DNA of 55,836 bases from Gammaproteobacteria bacterium (GTDB lineage Bacteria; Pseudomonadota; Gammaproteobacteria; Steroidobacterales; JABDKV01), in NCBI GenBank assembly GCA_013003425.1, contig JABDJB010000003.1, forward strand, positions 1 through 55,836, read 5' to 3'. Position numbers and translations under genes: made by a program. The notes under the pieces were generated by a model, which saw only the letters and a program-made list of their open reading frames with translations, did not search any database and was not told where the DNA came from. Every line of letters starts with the position of its first letter. The stretch's first letter is position 1. This document shows positions 25,212-34,968 of this stretch, in pieces.

Positions 25212-26897
25212 ATGAGCCCCGATCGACCAGCTTTTGGCATGCTCGAGACCTTGCCGGATACGTTTATTGAAGTAGACGCAAAAGGCCTGGTGCAGGCGCA
25301 CATCGGTGGCGGCAGGGGCGATACGGTGTTGCGCCCGGATACGCTGGATGGAAAACAGCTGCGGGACTGCTGGCCCGAAGCCGTAGCCACTGACTTCGTC
25401 AGGCAGGTTCGCAAGACACTCGCCAATCGGCAGCCACACACATTTAACCTGACACTTGACGATCCTGCAATTCGCTATGAAGCCAGGCTGTTCGTGCGCG
25501 GCCGCAACCGCGTGCTGGCTGTCCTGCGCAGACTCGAAAGTAGTGATACTCCGACATTTGTCGATACTTTGACCGGGCTGGCAACCTGCGACCGCTTCCT
25601 GATCGAGCTGGAACGGGTGCTGGAACAGGAACGACTCCGCGAGCGTCACCTGGCTCTGGTCTATGTCGATATCGACCGTTTCTCCCGCATCAACGAGTCG
25701 CTAGGCCGCAAGGCCGGGGACGACGTGCTGCGCGAGATAGCCGCTCGCATGCAAAAGTGCTTTCGCGATTCCGGTCAGCTGATTCAGTTGAGCCCATCAG
25801 ACCAGTCCAACAGGCTGGCGCGCGTGGCGCGGGATGAATTTGTGCTGCTCCTTGCCGGCATTACCTCGCGTGATGAAGCGCGGCAGGTTGCCAGGCGGGT
25901 GCGCGAGTCGTTTGCCGCGCCGATAAACAGCAAGCATTTCAGTCTTGGCGTCGAGCCCCGCATCGGCATCGCACTGTTTCCACACGACGGCGACGATGCG
26001 GAGGCTCTCTTTAACAACGCTCGCGCTGCCGTGCGGCAGGCGCAGGACTATGCTGCAAAAACAGGGATCTTCTACTCCGACGCCCTGCTGGCCCTGGCGC
26101 AGGGGCAGGCCGACTCAGCGCAGGAACTGCGCTGGGCGATGGAACGAGGCCAGTTTGAACTGCACTACCTGCCACGCGTCAGACTCGCCGATCGCGCCGT
26201 GACCGGACTGGAGGCACTACTCCGGTGGCGCCACCCGGTACGCGGCCTGCTTGCTGCCGATCAGGTTGTACCCCTGGCCGAGACCGTCGGGCTGATGAAC
26301 AAGATCTCATACTGGATCTTGCAACAGTGCTGCCAATTCGCCGGCCAGCTCGACACAACGATTGCTACCCGACCGGTGGTATCTACCAACCTGACCGAGG
26401 CGGAACTCGCGCTACCGGATTTGCCCGCCCGGATCGGGGCAACGCTCGACGCCGCAGGGCTGACGGGTGATCGGCTGCAGCTGGAATTCACCGAGGCGGC
26501 CCTGATGCGCCACCAACAGGCCCCGGCAACGCTGCGGCAGCTGAAAGCGATGGGTCTGCACCTTGTCCTGGATAACCTGGGCACGGGGCATGTCTCGCTA
26601 TCTGAACTGTCCACTCTGCCAATCGATGGCGTCAAGATTGATCAGAAAATCACGCAGAAAATTGACACTGATATCACATCGCGCCGACTGTGCGCCGGAA
26701 TCATTGCGCTTGGCCGTGAACTCGGGCTGGCAGTGGTCGCGGAGGGCATCGAAACCGATGCGCAATACGCTTTTCTGCGTGAACACGACTGCGACGCCGG
26801 GCAGGGATTCCTGTTCAGTCAGCCGTTGCCGCCAGATGCCGTAGGCAACTTCCTTGCGACTTGTGCTGTTGACTCGACCGAACCTGCTGTCGGTTAG
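25212..26897 (+). CDS. GGDEF-EAL protein with degenerate catalytic motifs
   Basis: A 561-residue cytoplasmic c-di-GMP-family protein with a short PAS-like N-terminal region. In the GGDEF domain (TLTGLATCDRFLIEL, YVDIDRFSRINESLG) the signature is ARDEF near residue 206, so diguanylate cyclase activity is unlikely. The EAL domain keeps LEALLRWRHP, NLTEAEL, EFTEAAL and AEGIETDAQ, but the metal-binding DDFGTG loop reads DNLGTG, replacing the second Asp. It is therefore probably a weak phosphodiesterase or a c-di-GMP/GTP-binding effector. It is divergent from the hybrid kinase (98-bp gap), so shared regulation is possible. Confidence 0.88.
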   Translation: MSPDRPAFGMLETLPDTFIEVDAKGLVQAHIGGGRGDTVLRPDTLDGKQLRDCWPEAVATDFVRQVRKTLANRQPHTFNLTLDDPAIRYEARLFVRGRNRVLAVLRRLESSDTPTFVDTLTGLATCDRFLIELERVLEQERLRERHLALVYVDIDRFSRINESLGRKAGDDVLREIAARMQKCFRDSGQLIQLSPSDQSNRLARVARDEFVLLLAGITSRDEARQVARRVRESFAAPINSKHFSLGVEPRIGIALFPHDGDDAEALFNNARAAVRQAQDYAAKTGIFYSDALLALAQGQADSAQELRWAMERGQFELHYLPRVRLADRAVTGLEALLRWRHPVRGLLAADQVVPLAETVGLMNKISYWILQQCCQFAGQLDTTIATRPVVSTNLTEAELALPDLPARIGATLDAAGLTGDRLQLEFTEAALMRHQQAPATLRQLKAMGLHLVLDNLGTGHVSLSELSTLPIDGVKIDQKITQKIDTDITSRRLCAGIIALGRELGLAVVAEGIETDAQYAFLREHDCDAGQGFLFSQPLPPDAVGNFLATCAVDSTEPAVG

Positions 26898-26945
26898 CCG
26901 GATTCTGTAAGATCGACGAGCCCACGCTCGTTTAACACGCGGTTA

Positions 26946-26961
26946 TGTGACGCAGCTCACA
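26946..26961. promoter_or_regulatory. Consensus CRP/Vfr/Clp-type binding site
   Basis: TGTGA-CGCAGC-TCACA: both half-sites match the E. coli CRP consensus perfectly with the correct 6-bp spacer. The site is centred about 98 bp before the subtilase start, which leaves room for a class I or II promoter. It lies in the 154-bp gap between the GGDEF-EAL gene and the subtilase; because that gene ends upstream, the subtilase is the likely target. Confidence 0.72.
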
Positions 26962-27051
26962 CTAATGCCGCCCGCTGTGTTCTAGCCGTTAACGGCGATA
27001 AGTGGCTGTTTTTGATTAAATTGCGTCCACAGATCGAAATCAGGACACAGG

Positions 27052-28824
27052 ATGTACCGCAAACGCTTTATCAGCTCGCTTCCACTGGCCGCCCTGCTGG
27101 CGCTCGGCCTGGCGTCATCGACGCCGGATCACGCAGACCGCAGCAGCGCCATCACCAGCTATATCGTGCAGGGAACGGACTATCACGAACTACTCGCTGC
27201 TGTGGAAGCCGCCGGTGGTGAAGTTACCCATGAGCTGCCGGTCATTGACGCGCTCGGCGTCAGGCTGACTGCCGAAGAAGTCAATGTGCTGAAAGAGTAT
27301 TACCCGGCACTGCGGCTGCATGCCAATGCGGTTGCCGAAGCAGCGGCGCGCAAGCAGAAAGAGCGCGCCCCCGTGGAGGCTACATCAGACCCGGAACCCG
27401 AACCGACTACCGATGAAGTCCCCGGCGACGCCTTCTCGCACTATCCCGCGCTGATCGGCGCCGACCGGCTGCATGCCCAGGGCATCACCGGCAACGGGGT
27501 CGGCGTGGCAGTCATCGATTCAGGCATCTACACCGGCCCGGGGCTGTCCGGCAACACCAATGGCAAATTCCGGATCAAGGCGGCTTACGATGCCCGTACC
27601 GACCGCCTCACGACCGGCTCCTACAACAAGCGCAGGGGCTACTCCGGTATGGAGGAGTTTGATAACGACGACAGCGGGCATGGCTCGCACGTCGCCAGCG
27701 CCGGCTTCAACAGCAAGCTGTCCAATGCCGGCAAGTACAACGGCATTGCACCGGACGTCGACCTGGTTTCGGTGAAAGTGTTCGACGCCGAAGGTCGGGG
27801 TACCTACGCCGATGTGATACGCGGCGTGCAGTGGGCGATCGACAATGCCGCCACCTGGAATATTCGGGTCATCAATATGTCGCTGAGCGCTGCGCCACAG
27901 TCGCATTATTGGGAAGACCCGCTCAACCAGGCAGTGATGGCCGCATGGGATGCCGGCATCGTCGTAGTAGCGTCGGCCGGAAACACCGGCCCTGAAGCGC
28001 AAACCATCGGTGTACCCGGCAATGTGCCCTACGTTATTACCGTCGGCGCAATGACCGACAACGACACGCCGGCTGACCCGACCGATGATCGTCTCGCACG
28101 ATTCTCTTCAGCGGGCCCGACATTCGAAGGCTTCGTCAAGCCGGAAGTGGTGGCGCCCGGAGGCCACATCATGGCGGCGATGGAGGGTGACTCGCAGATC
28201 GCGCTGACCCACCCCGAGTTTTACAACGGTGCATCGTTCTTCTCGATGTCCGGTACTTCGCAGGCAGCAGCCATTGTCAGCGGCATCGCGGCACTGGTTC
28301 TGCAGGCCGAACCGGGACTGACCCCGGACCAGGTCAAGTGCAAGATCATGAGCAGCGCACGGCCCGCGCTCGATGACGACGGCACGCTGGCTTACAGTAT
28401 TTTCCAGCAGGGTGCCGGTCTGGCAAATGCACACGACGCCGTGTACGCCAGCAACTATGACTGCGCCAACAATGGCCTGGATGTTAAAGCCGATCTCGAC
28501 GGCAGCATGCACTTTGGTGGCCCGGCCAACCAGAATGAAGAAGATGACTTTTACCTGATGGACATGGATGGCTACCTGTGGCGCAACGGCGGCGTCTCCG
28601 GCCAGGGCTACCTGTGGTCGAACGGCTACCTTTGGCGCAACGGCTACCTCTGGTCGGCGGGCTACCTGTGGACCAACAGCGTCAACGCCGATGGCTACCT
28701 GTGGCGCAACAGCTTTGCCGAGTCGAGTGGCTACCTGTGGCGCAACGGCTACCTGTGGTCAAACGGCTACCTGTGGCGCAACAGCGAGATCGCGTCGATC
28801 AACAGCTGGGTCGAACAGGAATAG
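27052..28824 (+). CDS. Secreted subtilisin-like protease (S8) with C-terminal GYLW repeats
   Basis: A 590-residue exported serine protease. The signal peptide is followed by an I9-type propeptide (SYIVQGTDYHELLAAVEAAG) and a Pro/Glu linker. The S8 catalytic triad is intact: Asp in VAVIDSGIYTG (about 156), His in DSGHGSHVASAG (about 210) and Ser in SMSGTSQAAAIVSG (about 401), with oxyanion asparagine in VASAGNTGP. The last 85 residues hold nine copies of GYLW, usually followed by RN, SN or similar. The tail is rich in Gly, Tyr, Trp and Asn, probably a beta-repeat for surface retention or substrate binding (inference). Likely controlled by the CRP-type site upstream. Confidence 0.93.
   Translation: MYRKRFISSLPLAALLALGLASSTPDHADRSSAITSYIVQGTDYHELLAAVEAAGGEVTHELPVIDALGVRLTAEEVNVLKEYYPALRLHANAVAEAAARKQKERAPVEATSDPEPEPTTDEVPGDAFSHYPALIGADRLHAQGITGNGVGVAVIDSGIYTGPGLSGNTNGKFRIKAAYDARTDRLTTGSYNKRRGYSGMEEFDNDDSGHGSHVASAGFNSKLSNAGKYNGIAPDVDLVSVKVFDAEGRGTYADVIRGVQWAIDNAATWNIRVINMSLSAAPQSHYWEDPLNQAVMAAWDAGIVVVASAGNTGPEAQTIGVPGNVPYVITVGAMTDNDTPADPTDDRLARFSSAGPTFEGFVKPEVVAPGGHIMAAMEGDSQIALTHPEFYNGASFFSMSGTSQAAAIVSGIAALVLQAEPGLTPDQVKCKIMSSARPALDDDGTLAYSIFQQGAGLANAHDAVYASNYDCANNGLDVKADLDGSMHFGGPANQNEEDDFYLMDMDGYLWRNGGVSGQGYLWSNGYLWRNGYLWSAGYLWTNSVNADGYLWRNSFAESSGYLWRNGYLWSNGYLWRNSEIASINSWVEQE
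28570..28782 (+). repeat. In-frame GGCTACCTGTGG repeat encoding GYLW units
   Basis: Nine near-identical 12-base units (ggctacctgtgg, with occasional ggctacctttgg or ggctacctctgg) spaced 18 bases apart in the two tight blocks, interrupted by longer spacers after units 1, 5 and 6. The nucleotide identity is higher than needed for the protein, suggesting recent amplification by slippage or recombination, so copy number may vary among strains. Confidence 0.85.
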
Positions 28825-28851
28825 GGCAAAACCCGTACAGACGTTAAATTC

Positions 28852-28884
28852 GCGGGGGCCATACGGCCCCCGCTTCACGTTTTC
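28852..28884 (+). terminator. Terminator after the subtilase gene
   Basis: Perfect 9-bp stem GCGGGGGCC (28852-28860) with GGCCCCCGC (28865-28873) and a four-base ATAC loop, followed by a weak T-rich tail (ttcacgtttt). It separates the protease gene from the propeller diguanylate cyclase, which starts at 28940. Confidence 0.75.
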
Positions 28885-28939
28885 GAGAGCTGAATCACGC
28901 CAGCAAGCCGGCGCAGATCCTAGAATTCATTACTGTTAA

Positions 28940-31900
28940 ATGCTGAAACCCGGGCATCTGCGCATGTGTGCCAATCGAAATATCTGTCGTCTGTCTCTGG
29001 CGGCAGCCGCAGGGCTGCTGTTTGCGTCGTGGCTGGATGCTGCCCCGGCCGCGGCCGCGACCGATACAACCATGCGCTTTCAGCGTTACTCGATCGACGA
29101 CGGCCTGTCGCAAAGCAATGTTCAGGCGATCGTCCAGGATCACAGCGGCCTGCTGTGGTTTGCGACCGAGAACGGCCTCAACCGTTTCAATGGCTATGAC
29201 TTCAGTGTTTACCGGCGGGATCGCTCTTCTGACACGGCGCTGGAGAACGACTTTATCGCCGATCTCGCTGTCGACGAAAGCGGAAACGTCTGGGTGGCAA
29301 CTGATGGCGGTGGCATTGCACGGTGGAATGCCGTCACCGATGGCTTCGAAGTTTTGCAGCACGTACCGTTTGACCCGACGACGATTGCCGACGACAACAT
29401 ACGCGCCGTACTGGCCGCCCCGGGCGGCGTGGTCTGGGTCGGCACACGTGGCAGCGGCCTGAACCGCATTGACACCGCTACCGGCGCCGTTACTCACTAC
29501 AGTCACGACCCCGGTAATCCCGGTTCGCTGAGCAGCGACGAGATCTATGCGCTGGCTTTGGATGCATCCGGCGCACTGTGGATCGCAACTCAAAATGGCC
29601 TGAACCGGCTCGAGCAACAAGCTGGCGCGGTTACACGCTACCTGCATGATCCCGGCGACCCCGCCAGCCTGGCCGACAGCATCGTCGAATCGCTGTACGT
29701 TGATGCCGCCGGCACGGTGTGGGCCGGTACTTTCAAGGGCGGCCTGAGCCGGCTGGATGCCGAAACCGGAACTTTTGTTCACCACCGTCACAACGCGACC
29801 GACCCGGCAAGCCTTAGTAACGACAGGGTGCAGGTGCTCTACGAAGATACAGGCAGGCGCTTCTGGGTTGGTACCGCCGCCGGCCTCAACCTGATGAACA
29901 GGGAGGCTGGCACCTTCACGCGCTACGGCCATGACCCCGCCGATGACACAAGTCTTAGCGGTGACAACATCATGTCGCTGTTCCAGGATGCCAGCGGCGT
30001 GCTGTGGGTTGGCACAAAACTCAATGGCATCAATGCATGGAATCCGCGCTCCTGGTCTTTCGGCCACCACGCAGCCGACGCCGGACTGAGCAGCCCCCTT
30101 ATATCTGCATTCGCCGAAAACGGCAGGGGCGAGCTGTGGATCGGTACCTTCGGCGGTGGGCTGAATGTGCTCGACCGGTCAACCGGCGCGATGCGCCACA
30201 TTCGTGCCGCGGACTCTGATCTCGGCGACGATCGCATCATGGCGCTGCTGATCGACTCGGATGGCACCGTGTGGGCCGGCACCATGGGTGGCGGGCTGAA
30301 TCGCATAGATACCGCGACCGGCGAGATTCGCACGCTGCTGCATGAACCGGGCAACGGGAACAGCCTGCCCGCTGACGGCATCATGTCGCTGTTTGAGGAC
30401 AGCGCCGGTTACATCTGGGCCGGCACTTTTGGCGGCGGCGCCAGCCGCTTCGACAAGGCGGCGAAAGCCTTTACCAATTTCGCGCCAGAGCCGGGGAACG
30501 ACAGCAGCCTGTCGGCAGCTCGGGCAACAGCCATTACTGAAGACCAGTTCGGCATAGTCTGGGTCGGTACCGACGGCGGCGGGCTCAACGCACTCGACGG
30601 TACATCCGGACGTTGGCAGCATTTCCGGCATGACCCCGACAATCCGGCCAGCCTGAGTGCCAATACGGTCTACTCACTGCATGTCGACAAACAAAACCGT
30701 GTTTGGGTTGGCACCCGCGCCGGACTTGACCGGCTGCAGCGTGACCCCGAGACCGGCGCACCAACCGGTTTCAGCAGCATCACCCAGAATGACGGGTTGG
30801 CCAACGACACAATCTACGGCGTACGGTCTGACCGGGGTGGCAACATCTGGATCAGCACGAACTACGGGCTGGCGCGACTGGATCCTCGCAGTGGTGATAT
30901 CCGAAATTTCCACCGCATCCACGGCCTGCAGGGTGAGGAATTCAACTTCGGTGCCCACCATGCGAACGAACACGGTGAGTTGTTCTTCGGCGGCACCAAT
31001 GGTTTTAACGTCTTCAACCCGGCCGAACTCGAACTTGGATCAAAAGCGCCCGGGGTGATACTGACGTCTTTTTCCAAGCTGAACCAGCCCTTCGATGCTG
31101 CCATGCCGATCGAGAAACTGCCCCGTGTAAGTCTCGACTATGACGAAAATATGGTGACTTTCGAATTTGCCGCCACGGACTTTGTCTCGCCGGCGCAAAA
31201 TCATTATCGCCATATGCTGGAGGGTTTCGATCGGGACTGGGTTAATGCCGGCACGGAACGACGCATCACTTACACCAACCTCGACCCCGGCAACTACGTG
31301 CTGCGGGTAAAAGCGGCCAACAGCGACGGTGTCTGGTCGGAACCAGGTATCGAGATACCGGTGTCGGTGGCGCCTGCGCCTTGGCAGACATGGTGGGCCT
31401 ATCTGCTCTACGCGCTCGTAGTTGCCGGTGCCATCGTCATGTTGGTCCGTGTACAACAGCGCAAACTGGCGCGCGAAGCAGAATACAGCCGGCGCCTCGA
31501 ATCTGAAGTCAATGACCGCACGCAGGAACTGGCAGAGCGTAATGAGCAGCTACAGGTGGCCAACAGTCGTCTGCATGAAGCAAGCCACACGGACGCGCTG
31601 ACCGGACTGCGCAACCGGCGCTACCTGTTCGACGAGATTACCCGGGATATCGATCTGGTTCATCGCCACTTCGACAAGGAGGCGAAGGGGCGGCGCAGCA
31701 CGTTCAATGACGATATTGTGTTTATTGTTGTCGACCTGGACAACTTCAAGCCAGTGAACGATATTCTCGGCCACCAGGCAGGCGACAGGCTGTTGCTCAC
31801 AGTATGCGAAGCACTCGTTAACGCATGTCGCTCATCGGACATTGTTATCCGCTGGGGTGGTGATGAATTCCTGGTTGTTGCCCGCGAAACCAGCCGGGTC

Positions 31901-32251
31901 GAAGCCACGCAGCTGGTCGAGCGGATTCGCGCGAACGTGGAAAACTGCGCTGTAGAACTCGACAATGGCCAGGTCGCCAGAACCACCTGTTCACTGGGTT
32001 TTGCAGCCTATCCGTTCCTGACAGATCAACCCGACCTGCTCGACTGGCAACAGATCCTGTGGGTTGCCGACGTCGCCATGTACCGCGCCAAGGCTGGGCG
32101 TAACGCCTGGTGCGGCATTTACGGCTCGGAGTGGACGGGCACCGCCAAGGAACTACTCGAGCAGCTCAAACTCGACGCGGAGGGCCTGGCTGAAAACCGC
32201 CAGGTCCGGATCGTCGATGCCACGACCCAGGGCGCAGAGCGCATAGCCTGA
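28940..32251 (+). CDS. Diguanylate cyclase with periplasmic two-component propeller
   Basis: A 1103-residue membrane sensor. A signal segment precedes about 14 propeller repeats (SGLLWFATENGLNRFNG, DGTVWAGTMGGGLNRID and others) and a Y_Y_Y domain (HMLEGFDRDWVNAGTERR). Next come one transmembrane helix (TWWAYLLYALVVAGAIVML), a coiled coil and a GGDEF domain. The catalytic motif RWGGDEF is intact, and RSSD five residues upstream is a canonical inhibitory I-site, so it should make c-di-GMP with product feedback. Its sensor half matches that of the hybrid kinase at 21547, implying similar ligands but a different output. ATG 28964 is a possible later start. Confidence 0.93.
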   Translation: MLKPGHLRMCANRNICRLSLAAAAGLLFASWLDAAPAAAATDTTMRFQRYSIDDGLSQSNVQAIVQDHSGLLWFATENGLNRFNGYDFSVYRRDRSSDTALENDFIADLAVDESGNVWVATDGGGIARWNAVTDGFEVLQHVPFDPTTIADDNIRAVLAAPGGVVWVGTRGSGLNRIDTATGAVTHYSHDPGNPGSLSSDEIYALALDASGALWIATQNGLNRLEQQAGAVTRYLHDPGDPASLADSIVESLYVDAAGTVWAGTFKGGLSRLDAETGTFVHHRHNATDPASLSNDRVQVLYEDTGRRFWVGTAAGLNLMNREAGTFTRYGHDPADDTSLSGDNIMSLFQDASGVLWVGTKLNGINAWNPRSWSFGHHAADAGLSSPLISAFAENGRGELWIGTFGGGLNVLDRSTGAMRHIRAADSDLGDDRIMALLIDSDGTVWAGTMGGGLNRIDTATGEIRTLLHEPGNGNSLPADGIMSLFEDSAGYIWAGTFGGGASRFDKAAKAFTNFAPEPGNDSSLSAARATAITEDQFGIVWVGTDGGGLNALDGTSGRWQHFRHDPDNPASLSANTVYSLHVDKQNRVWVGTRAGLDRLQRDPETGAPTGFSSITQNDGLANDTIYGVRSDRGGNIWISTNYGLARLDPRSGDIRNFHRIHGLQGEEFNFGAHHANEHGELFFGGTNGFNVFNPAELELGSKAPGVILTSFSKLNQPFDAAMPIEKLPRVSLDYDENMVTFEFAATDFVSPAQNHYRHMLEGFDRDWVNAGTERRITYTNLDPGNYVLRVKAANSDGVWSEPGIEIPVSVAPAPWQTWWAYLLYALVVAGAIVMLVRVQQRKLAREAEYSRRLESEVNDRTQELAERNEQLQVANSRLHEASHTDALTGLRNRRYLFDEITRDIDLVHRHFDKEAKGRRSTFNDDIVFIVVDLDNFKPVNDILGHQAGDRLLLTVCEALVNACRSSDIVIRWGGDEFLVVARETSRVEATQLVERIRANVENCAVELDNGQVARTTCSLGFAAYPFLTDQPDLLDWQQILWVADVAMYRAKAGRNAWCGIYGSEWTGTAKELLEQLKLDAEGLAENRQVRIVDATTQGAERIA

Positions 32252-32374
32252 CCGGCTATCAGCTGACAGTGCCGCCGCCCGCGCCGTGCCGGCAGGTGGT
32301 CTCCGTACATTTACCTATCGGCCCTCTTCCCTACTGACGCTATTCTCTAGTTTAATACGTTGCGGACGGCCAGA

Positions 32375-33757
32375 ATGGCAACGCCGCCGGGGCACAGGGG
32401 GACAGTTCTGAAGCAGCGCAGAGATATCCGGATCCGCCGCGGTCTGGACGTTCCAATTGCCGGCACCCCAAAACAAGAGATTCTGGATGCGCCGGCAACC
32501 ACAACCGTGGCTCTGCTCGGTCGTGATTACCCCGGACTGCGCCCTGAGTTGCTGGTCAGACCCGGCGACAGCGTCACGGCCGGGCAGCCGGTTGCGCGTG
32601 ACCGGCGTCACCCCGATTTTGTCCTGACGTCACCCGGGAGCGGCAGCATCGAGGCCATCCAGCGCGGTGCACGCCGGCGCCTGACCTCGATCGTCATACG
32701 ATTGGCCAGTGGTGACCCGGTTACTTTTCCAGCGATTGATCCAGCGGCAGGTGACCGTGCATTGCTGCAGCAACGTCTGCTGGAATCAGGATTGTGGTCA
32801 GCTTTCCGCACCAGGCCGTTTTCTCGCATTCCGCAGCCTGGTGCTGAACCGGCAGCAATTTTTGTAACAGCTATCGACACAAACCCGCTGGCCGCAGACC
32901 CTGCCATCGTTCTTGACGGGCAGCACGATGCGCTGCGCGATGGATTGACGACGCTGGCACAACTTACCGACGGCAGCGTTTATTTCTGCCGCGGGCCCGA
33001 ATTGAAACTGGAGCTGCCCGCGCTGCCGCAGCTCGTCGATGCCGTGTTTCGTGGTCCGCATCCAGCCGGCCTGCCCGGCACCCACATTCACTTTCTCGAA
33101 CCTGCGGGGCCAGCCAGATCCGTGTGGCATGTCGGTTACCAGGATGTCGTGGCGATGGGCAAACTGGTACGTCACGGCGAGTTGTCGCTCGAACGGGTTA
33201 TCGCAATCGGTGGTCCGTCCGTCGCGCAGCCGCGCCTGCTGCGCACCCGCATCGGCGCAAGTACGGACGACCTCGTCGCCGGCGAACTCGAGCCTGGCCC
33301 GTGTCGTGTTGTCTCCGGGCCATTGCTGTCGGGACACCGGGCCGCAGCTGACGAGCGTTTCCTGGGTCGTTATCACCAGCAACTGATCGTGCTGCCGGAT
33401 GGCGGCGAGCGTGAGTTCCTTGGCTGGATGGCACCGGGGCTGAAAAAATACTCCTCTATCGGCGCATTTGCCTCCAGCCTGTTACCGCGACGCAACTTCC
33501 GCCTGACTACGTCACTCAACGGCAGCGCCCGCGCTATCGTGCCGATCGGCAACTTCGAAAAAGTCATGCCGCTGGACGTGCTGCCGGTGCCGTTGCTCAA
33601 GGCCCTGCTGGTACGCGACGCTGACAGTGCCCGCGAGCTCGGCGCGCTGGAACTCGACGAAGAAGACCTCGCGCTGTGCTCTTTTGTCTGCTGCAGCAAA
33701 CACAACTACGGCCCGGCGCTGCGCCACGTGCTGGACAAACTGGAGCATGACGGCTGA
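32375..33757 (+). CDS. nqrA: Na+-translocating NADH:quinone reductase subunit A
   Basis: First gene of a complete Na+-NQR operon. This peripheral cytoplasmic subunit is implicated in quinone binding. It has about 460 residues, near the family length. The usual N terminus ([18 protein letters not shown]) is preceded here by some 18 extra residues if ATG 32375 is used; TTG 32360 is the only longer option. Other family blocks are [28 protein letters not shown] and the C-terminal [20 protein letters not shown]. The stop overlaps the nqrB start by one base. Confidence 0.94.
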   Translation: MATPPGHRGTVLKQRRDIRIRRGLDVPIAGTPKQEILDAPATTTVALLGRDYPGLRPELLVRPGDSVTAGQPVARDRRHPDFVLTSPGSGSIEAIQRGARRRLTSIVIRLASGDPVTFPAIDPAAGDRALLQQRLLESGLWSAFRTRPFSRIPQPGAEPAAIFVTAIDTNPLAADPAIVLDGQHDALRDGLTTLAQLTDGSVYFCRGPELKLELPALPQLVDAVFRGPHPAGLPGTHIHFLEPAGPARSVWHVGYQDVVAMGKLVRHGELSLERVIAIGGPSVAQPRLLRTRIGASTDDLVAGELEPGPCRVVSGPLLSGHRAAADERFLGRYHQQLIVLPDGGEREFLGWMAPGLKKYSSIGAFASSLLPRRNFRLTTSLNGSARAIVPIGNFEKVMPLDVLPVPLLKALLVRDADSARELGALELDEEDLALCSFVCCSKHNYGPALRHVLDKLEHDG

Positions 33758-34968
33758 TGCGTTTTCTGCGCCGACAAATTGACCGCATCGAACCCTGGTT
33801 TCAGCCCGGCGGGCGGCTGTCGTCGTACAGCGCGCTGTATGAAATGGTAGACACGCTGTTCTACACCCCGGCAGACACCACCAGGCTCGCTCCACACGCC
33901 CGTGACGCAGTCGATCTCAAGCGGGTAATGATTATCGTGTTTATCGCGGTAATGCCCTGCGCCGTCTTCGGTATGTGGAACACCGGTTTTCACGCCAATG
34001 CCGCTATTGCGGAGCTGGGCCTGTCCGGCGCTGCCGGCTGGCGCGGCTGGCTGCTGGACCTGTTGGGTGTCGGCTATGACCCGGGCAATGCTTTCGCCTG
34101 TTTCATGCACGGGCTGCTGTATTTCCTGCCGATATACATCGTCACTATGGCAGTCGGCGGTTTCTGGGAGGTGCTTTTCGCACTGGTACGTGGCCACGAG
34201 GTCAATGAAGGCTTTTTCGTCACATCGATCCTGTATGTGCTGATACTGCCGGCGACTACACCACTGTGGCAGGTAGCTCTCGGCATCACTTTCGGTGTGG
34301 TCATTGCCAAAGAGCTGTTCGGCGGTACCGGCAAGAACTTCATGAACCCGGCGCTGGCAGGGCGCGCCTTTCTGTACTTTGCCTATCCGATACAGATGTC
34401 CGGCGATGCCGTGTGGGTGCCGGTCGACGGCTATACCGGCGCCACGGCACTGGCAGTTGCTGCCGAGAATGGCGTCGACGCCGTAATCAGCAGCGGCATC
34501 AGCTGGATGGATGCTTTCATCGGGCCGATCCAGGGCTCACTCGGTGAAACTTCGGCGCTGGCCTGCGTAATCGGCGGGCTGATTGTCGTGTACACCGGTG
34601 TGGCCTCATGGCGGATTATTGCCGCAGTCATGCTGGGCATGATCACCACCACGCTCCTTTTCAATGTCATCGGCTCTGACACCAACCCGATGTATGCACT
34701 GCCATGGCACTGGCATTTCGTGCTGGGCGGCTTTGCCTTCGGCATGATGTTCATGGCCACCGACCCGGTCTCGGCCTGCCAGACCAATATGGGGCGCTGG
34801 ATATTCGGTTTCCTGATCGGCTTTATGACGATAGTCATCCGGGTTGCCAACGTGGCATTTCCCGAGGGCATCATGCTGGCAATTCTCTTTGCCAATATTT
34901 TTGCACCGTTGATCGACTACTTCGTTGTCCGGGCCAACGTGCGCCGGCGGGAGCGCCGCAATGCCTGA
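33757..34968 (+). CDS. nqrB: Na+-NQR subunit B
   Basis: Integral membrane subunit of 403 residues with about ten transmembrane helices. It carries a covalently bound FMN and is thought to form much of the Na+ pathway. The FMN attachment threonine is in [10 protein letters not shown], matching the family [ST]GAT motif. N-terminal [20 protein letters not shown] and [21 protein letters not shown] (read in part) are typical. Overlaps nqrA by one base and nqrC by eight, so expression is tightly coupled. Confidence 0.96.
   Translation: MRFLRRQIDRIEPWFQPGGRLSSYSALYEMVDTLFYTPADTTRLAPHARDAVDLKRVMIIVFIAVMPCAVFGMWNTGFHANAAIAELGLSGAAGWRGWLLDLLGVGYDPGNAFACFMHGLLYFLPIYIVTMAVGGFWEVLFALVRGHEVNEGFFVTSILYVLILPATTPLWQVALGITFGVVIAKELFGGTGKNFMNPALAGRAFLYFAYPIQMSGDAVWVPVDGYTGATALAVAAENGVDAVISSGISWMDAFIGPIQGSLGETSALACVIGGLIVVYTGVASWRIIAAVMLGMITTTLLFNVIGSDTNPMYALPWHWHFVLGGFAFGMMFMATDPVSACQTNMGRWIFGFLIGFMTIVIRVANVAFPEGIMLAILFANIFAPLIDYFVVRANVRRRERRNA

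Noticed and set aside
28570-28782. CRISPR-like periodic repeat
   Set aside because: Units are in frame, encode GYLW, are only 12 bases long and lack unique spacers of constant size.
28895-30070. 391-residue minus-strand open frame
   Set aside because: Antisense shadow of the propeller repeats of the diguanylate cyclase; its internal repetitiveness is explained by those repeats.
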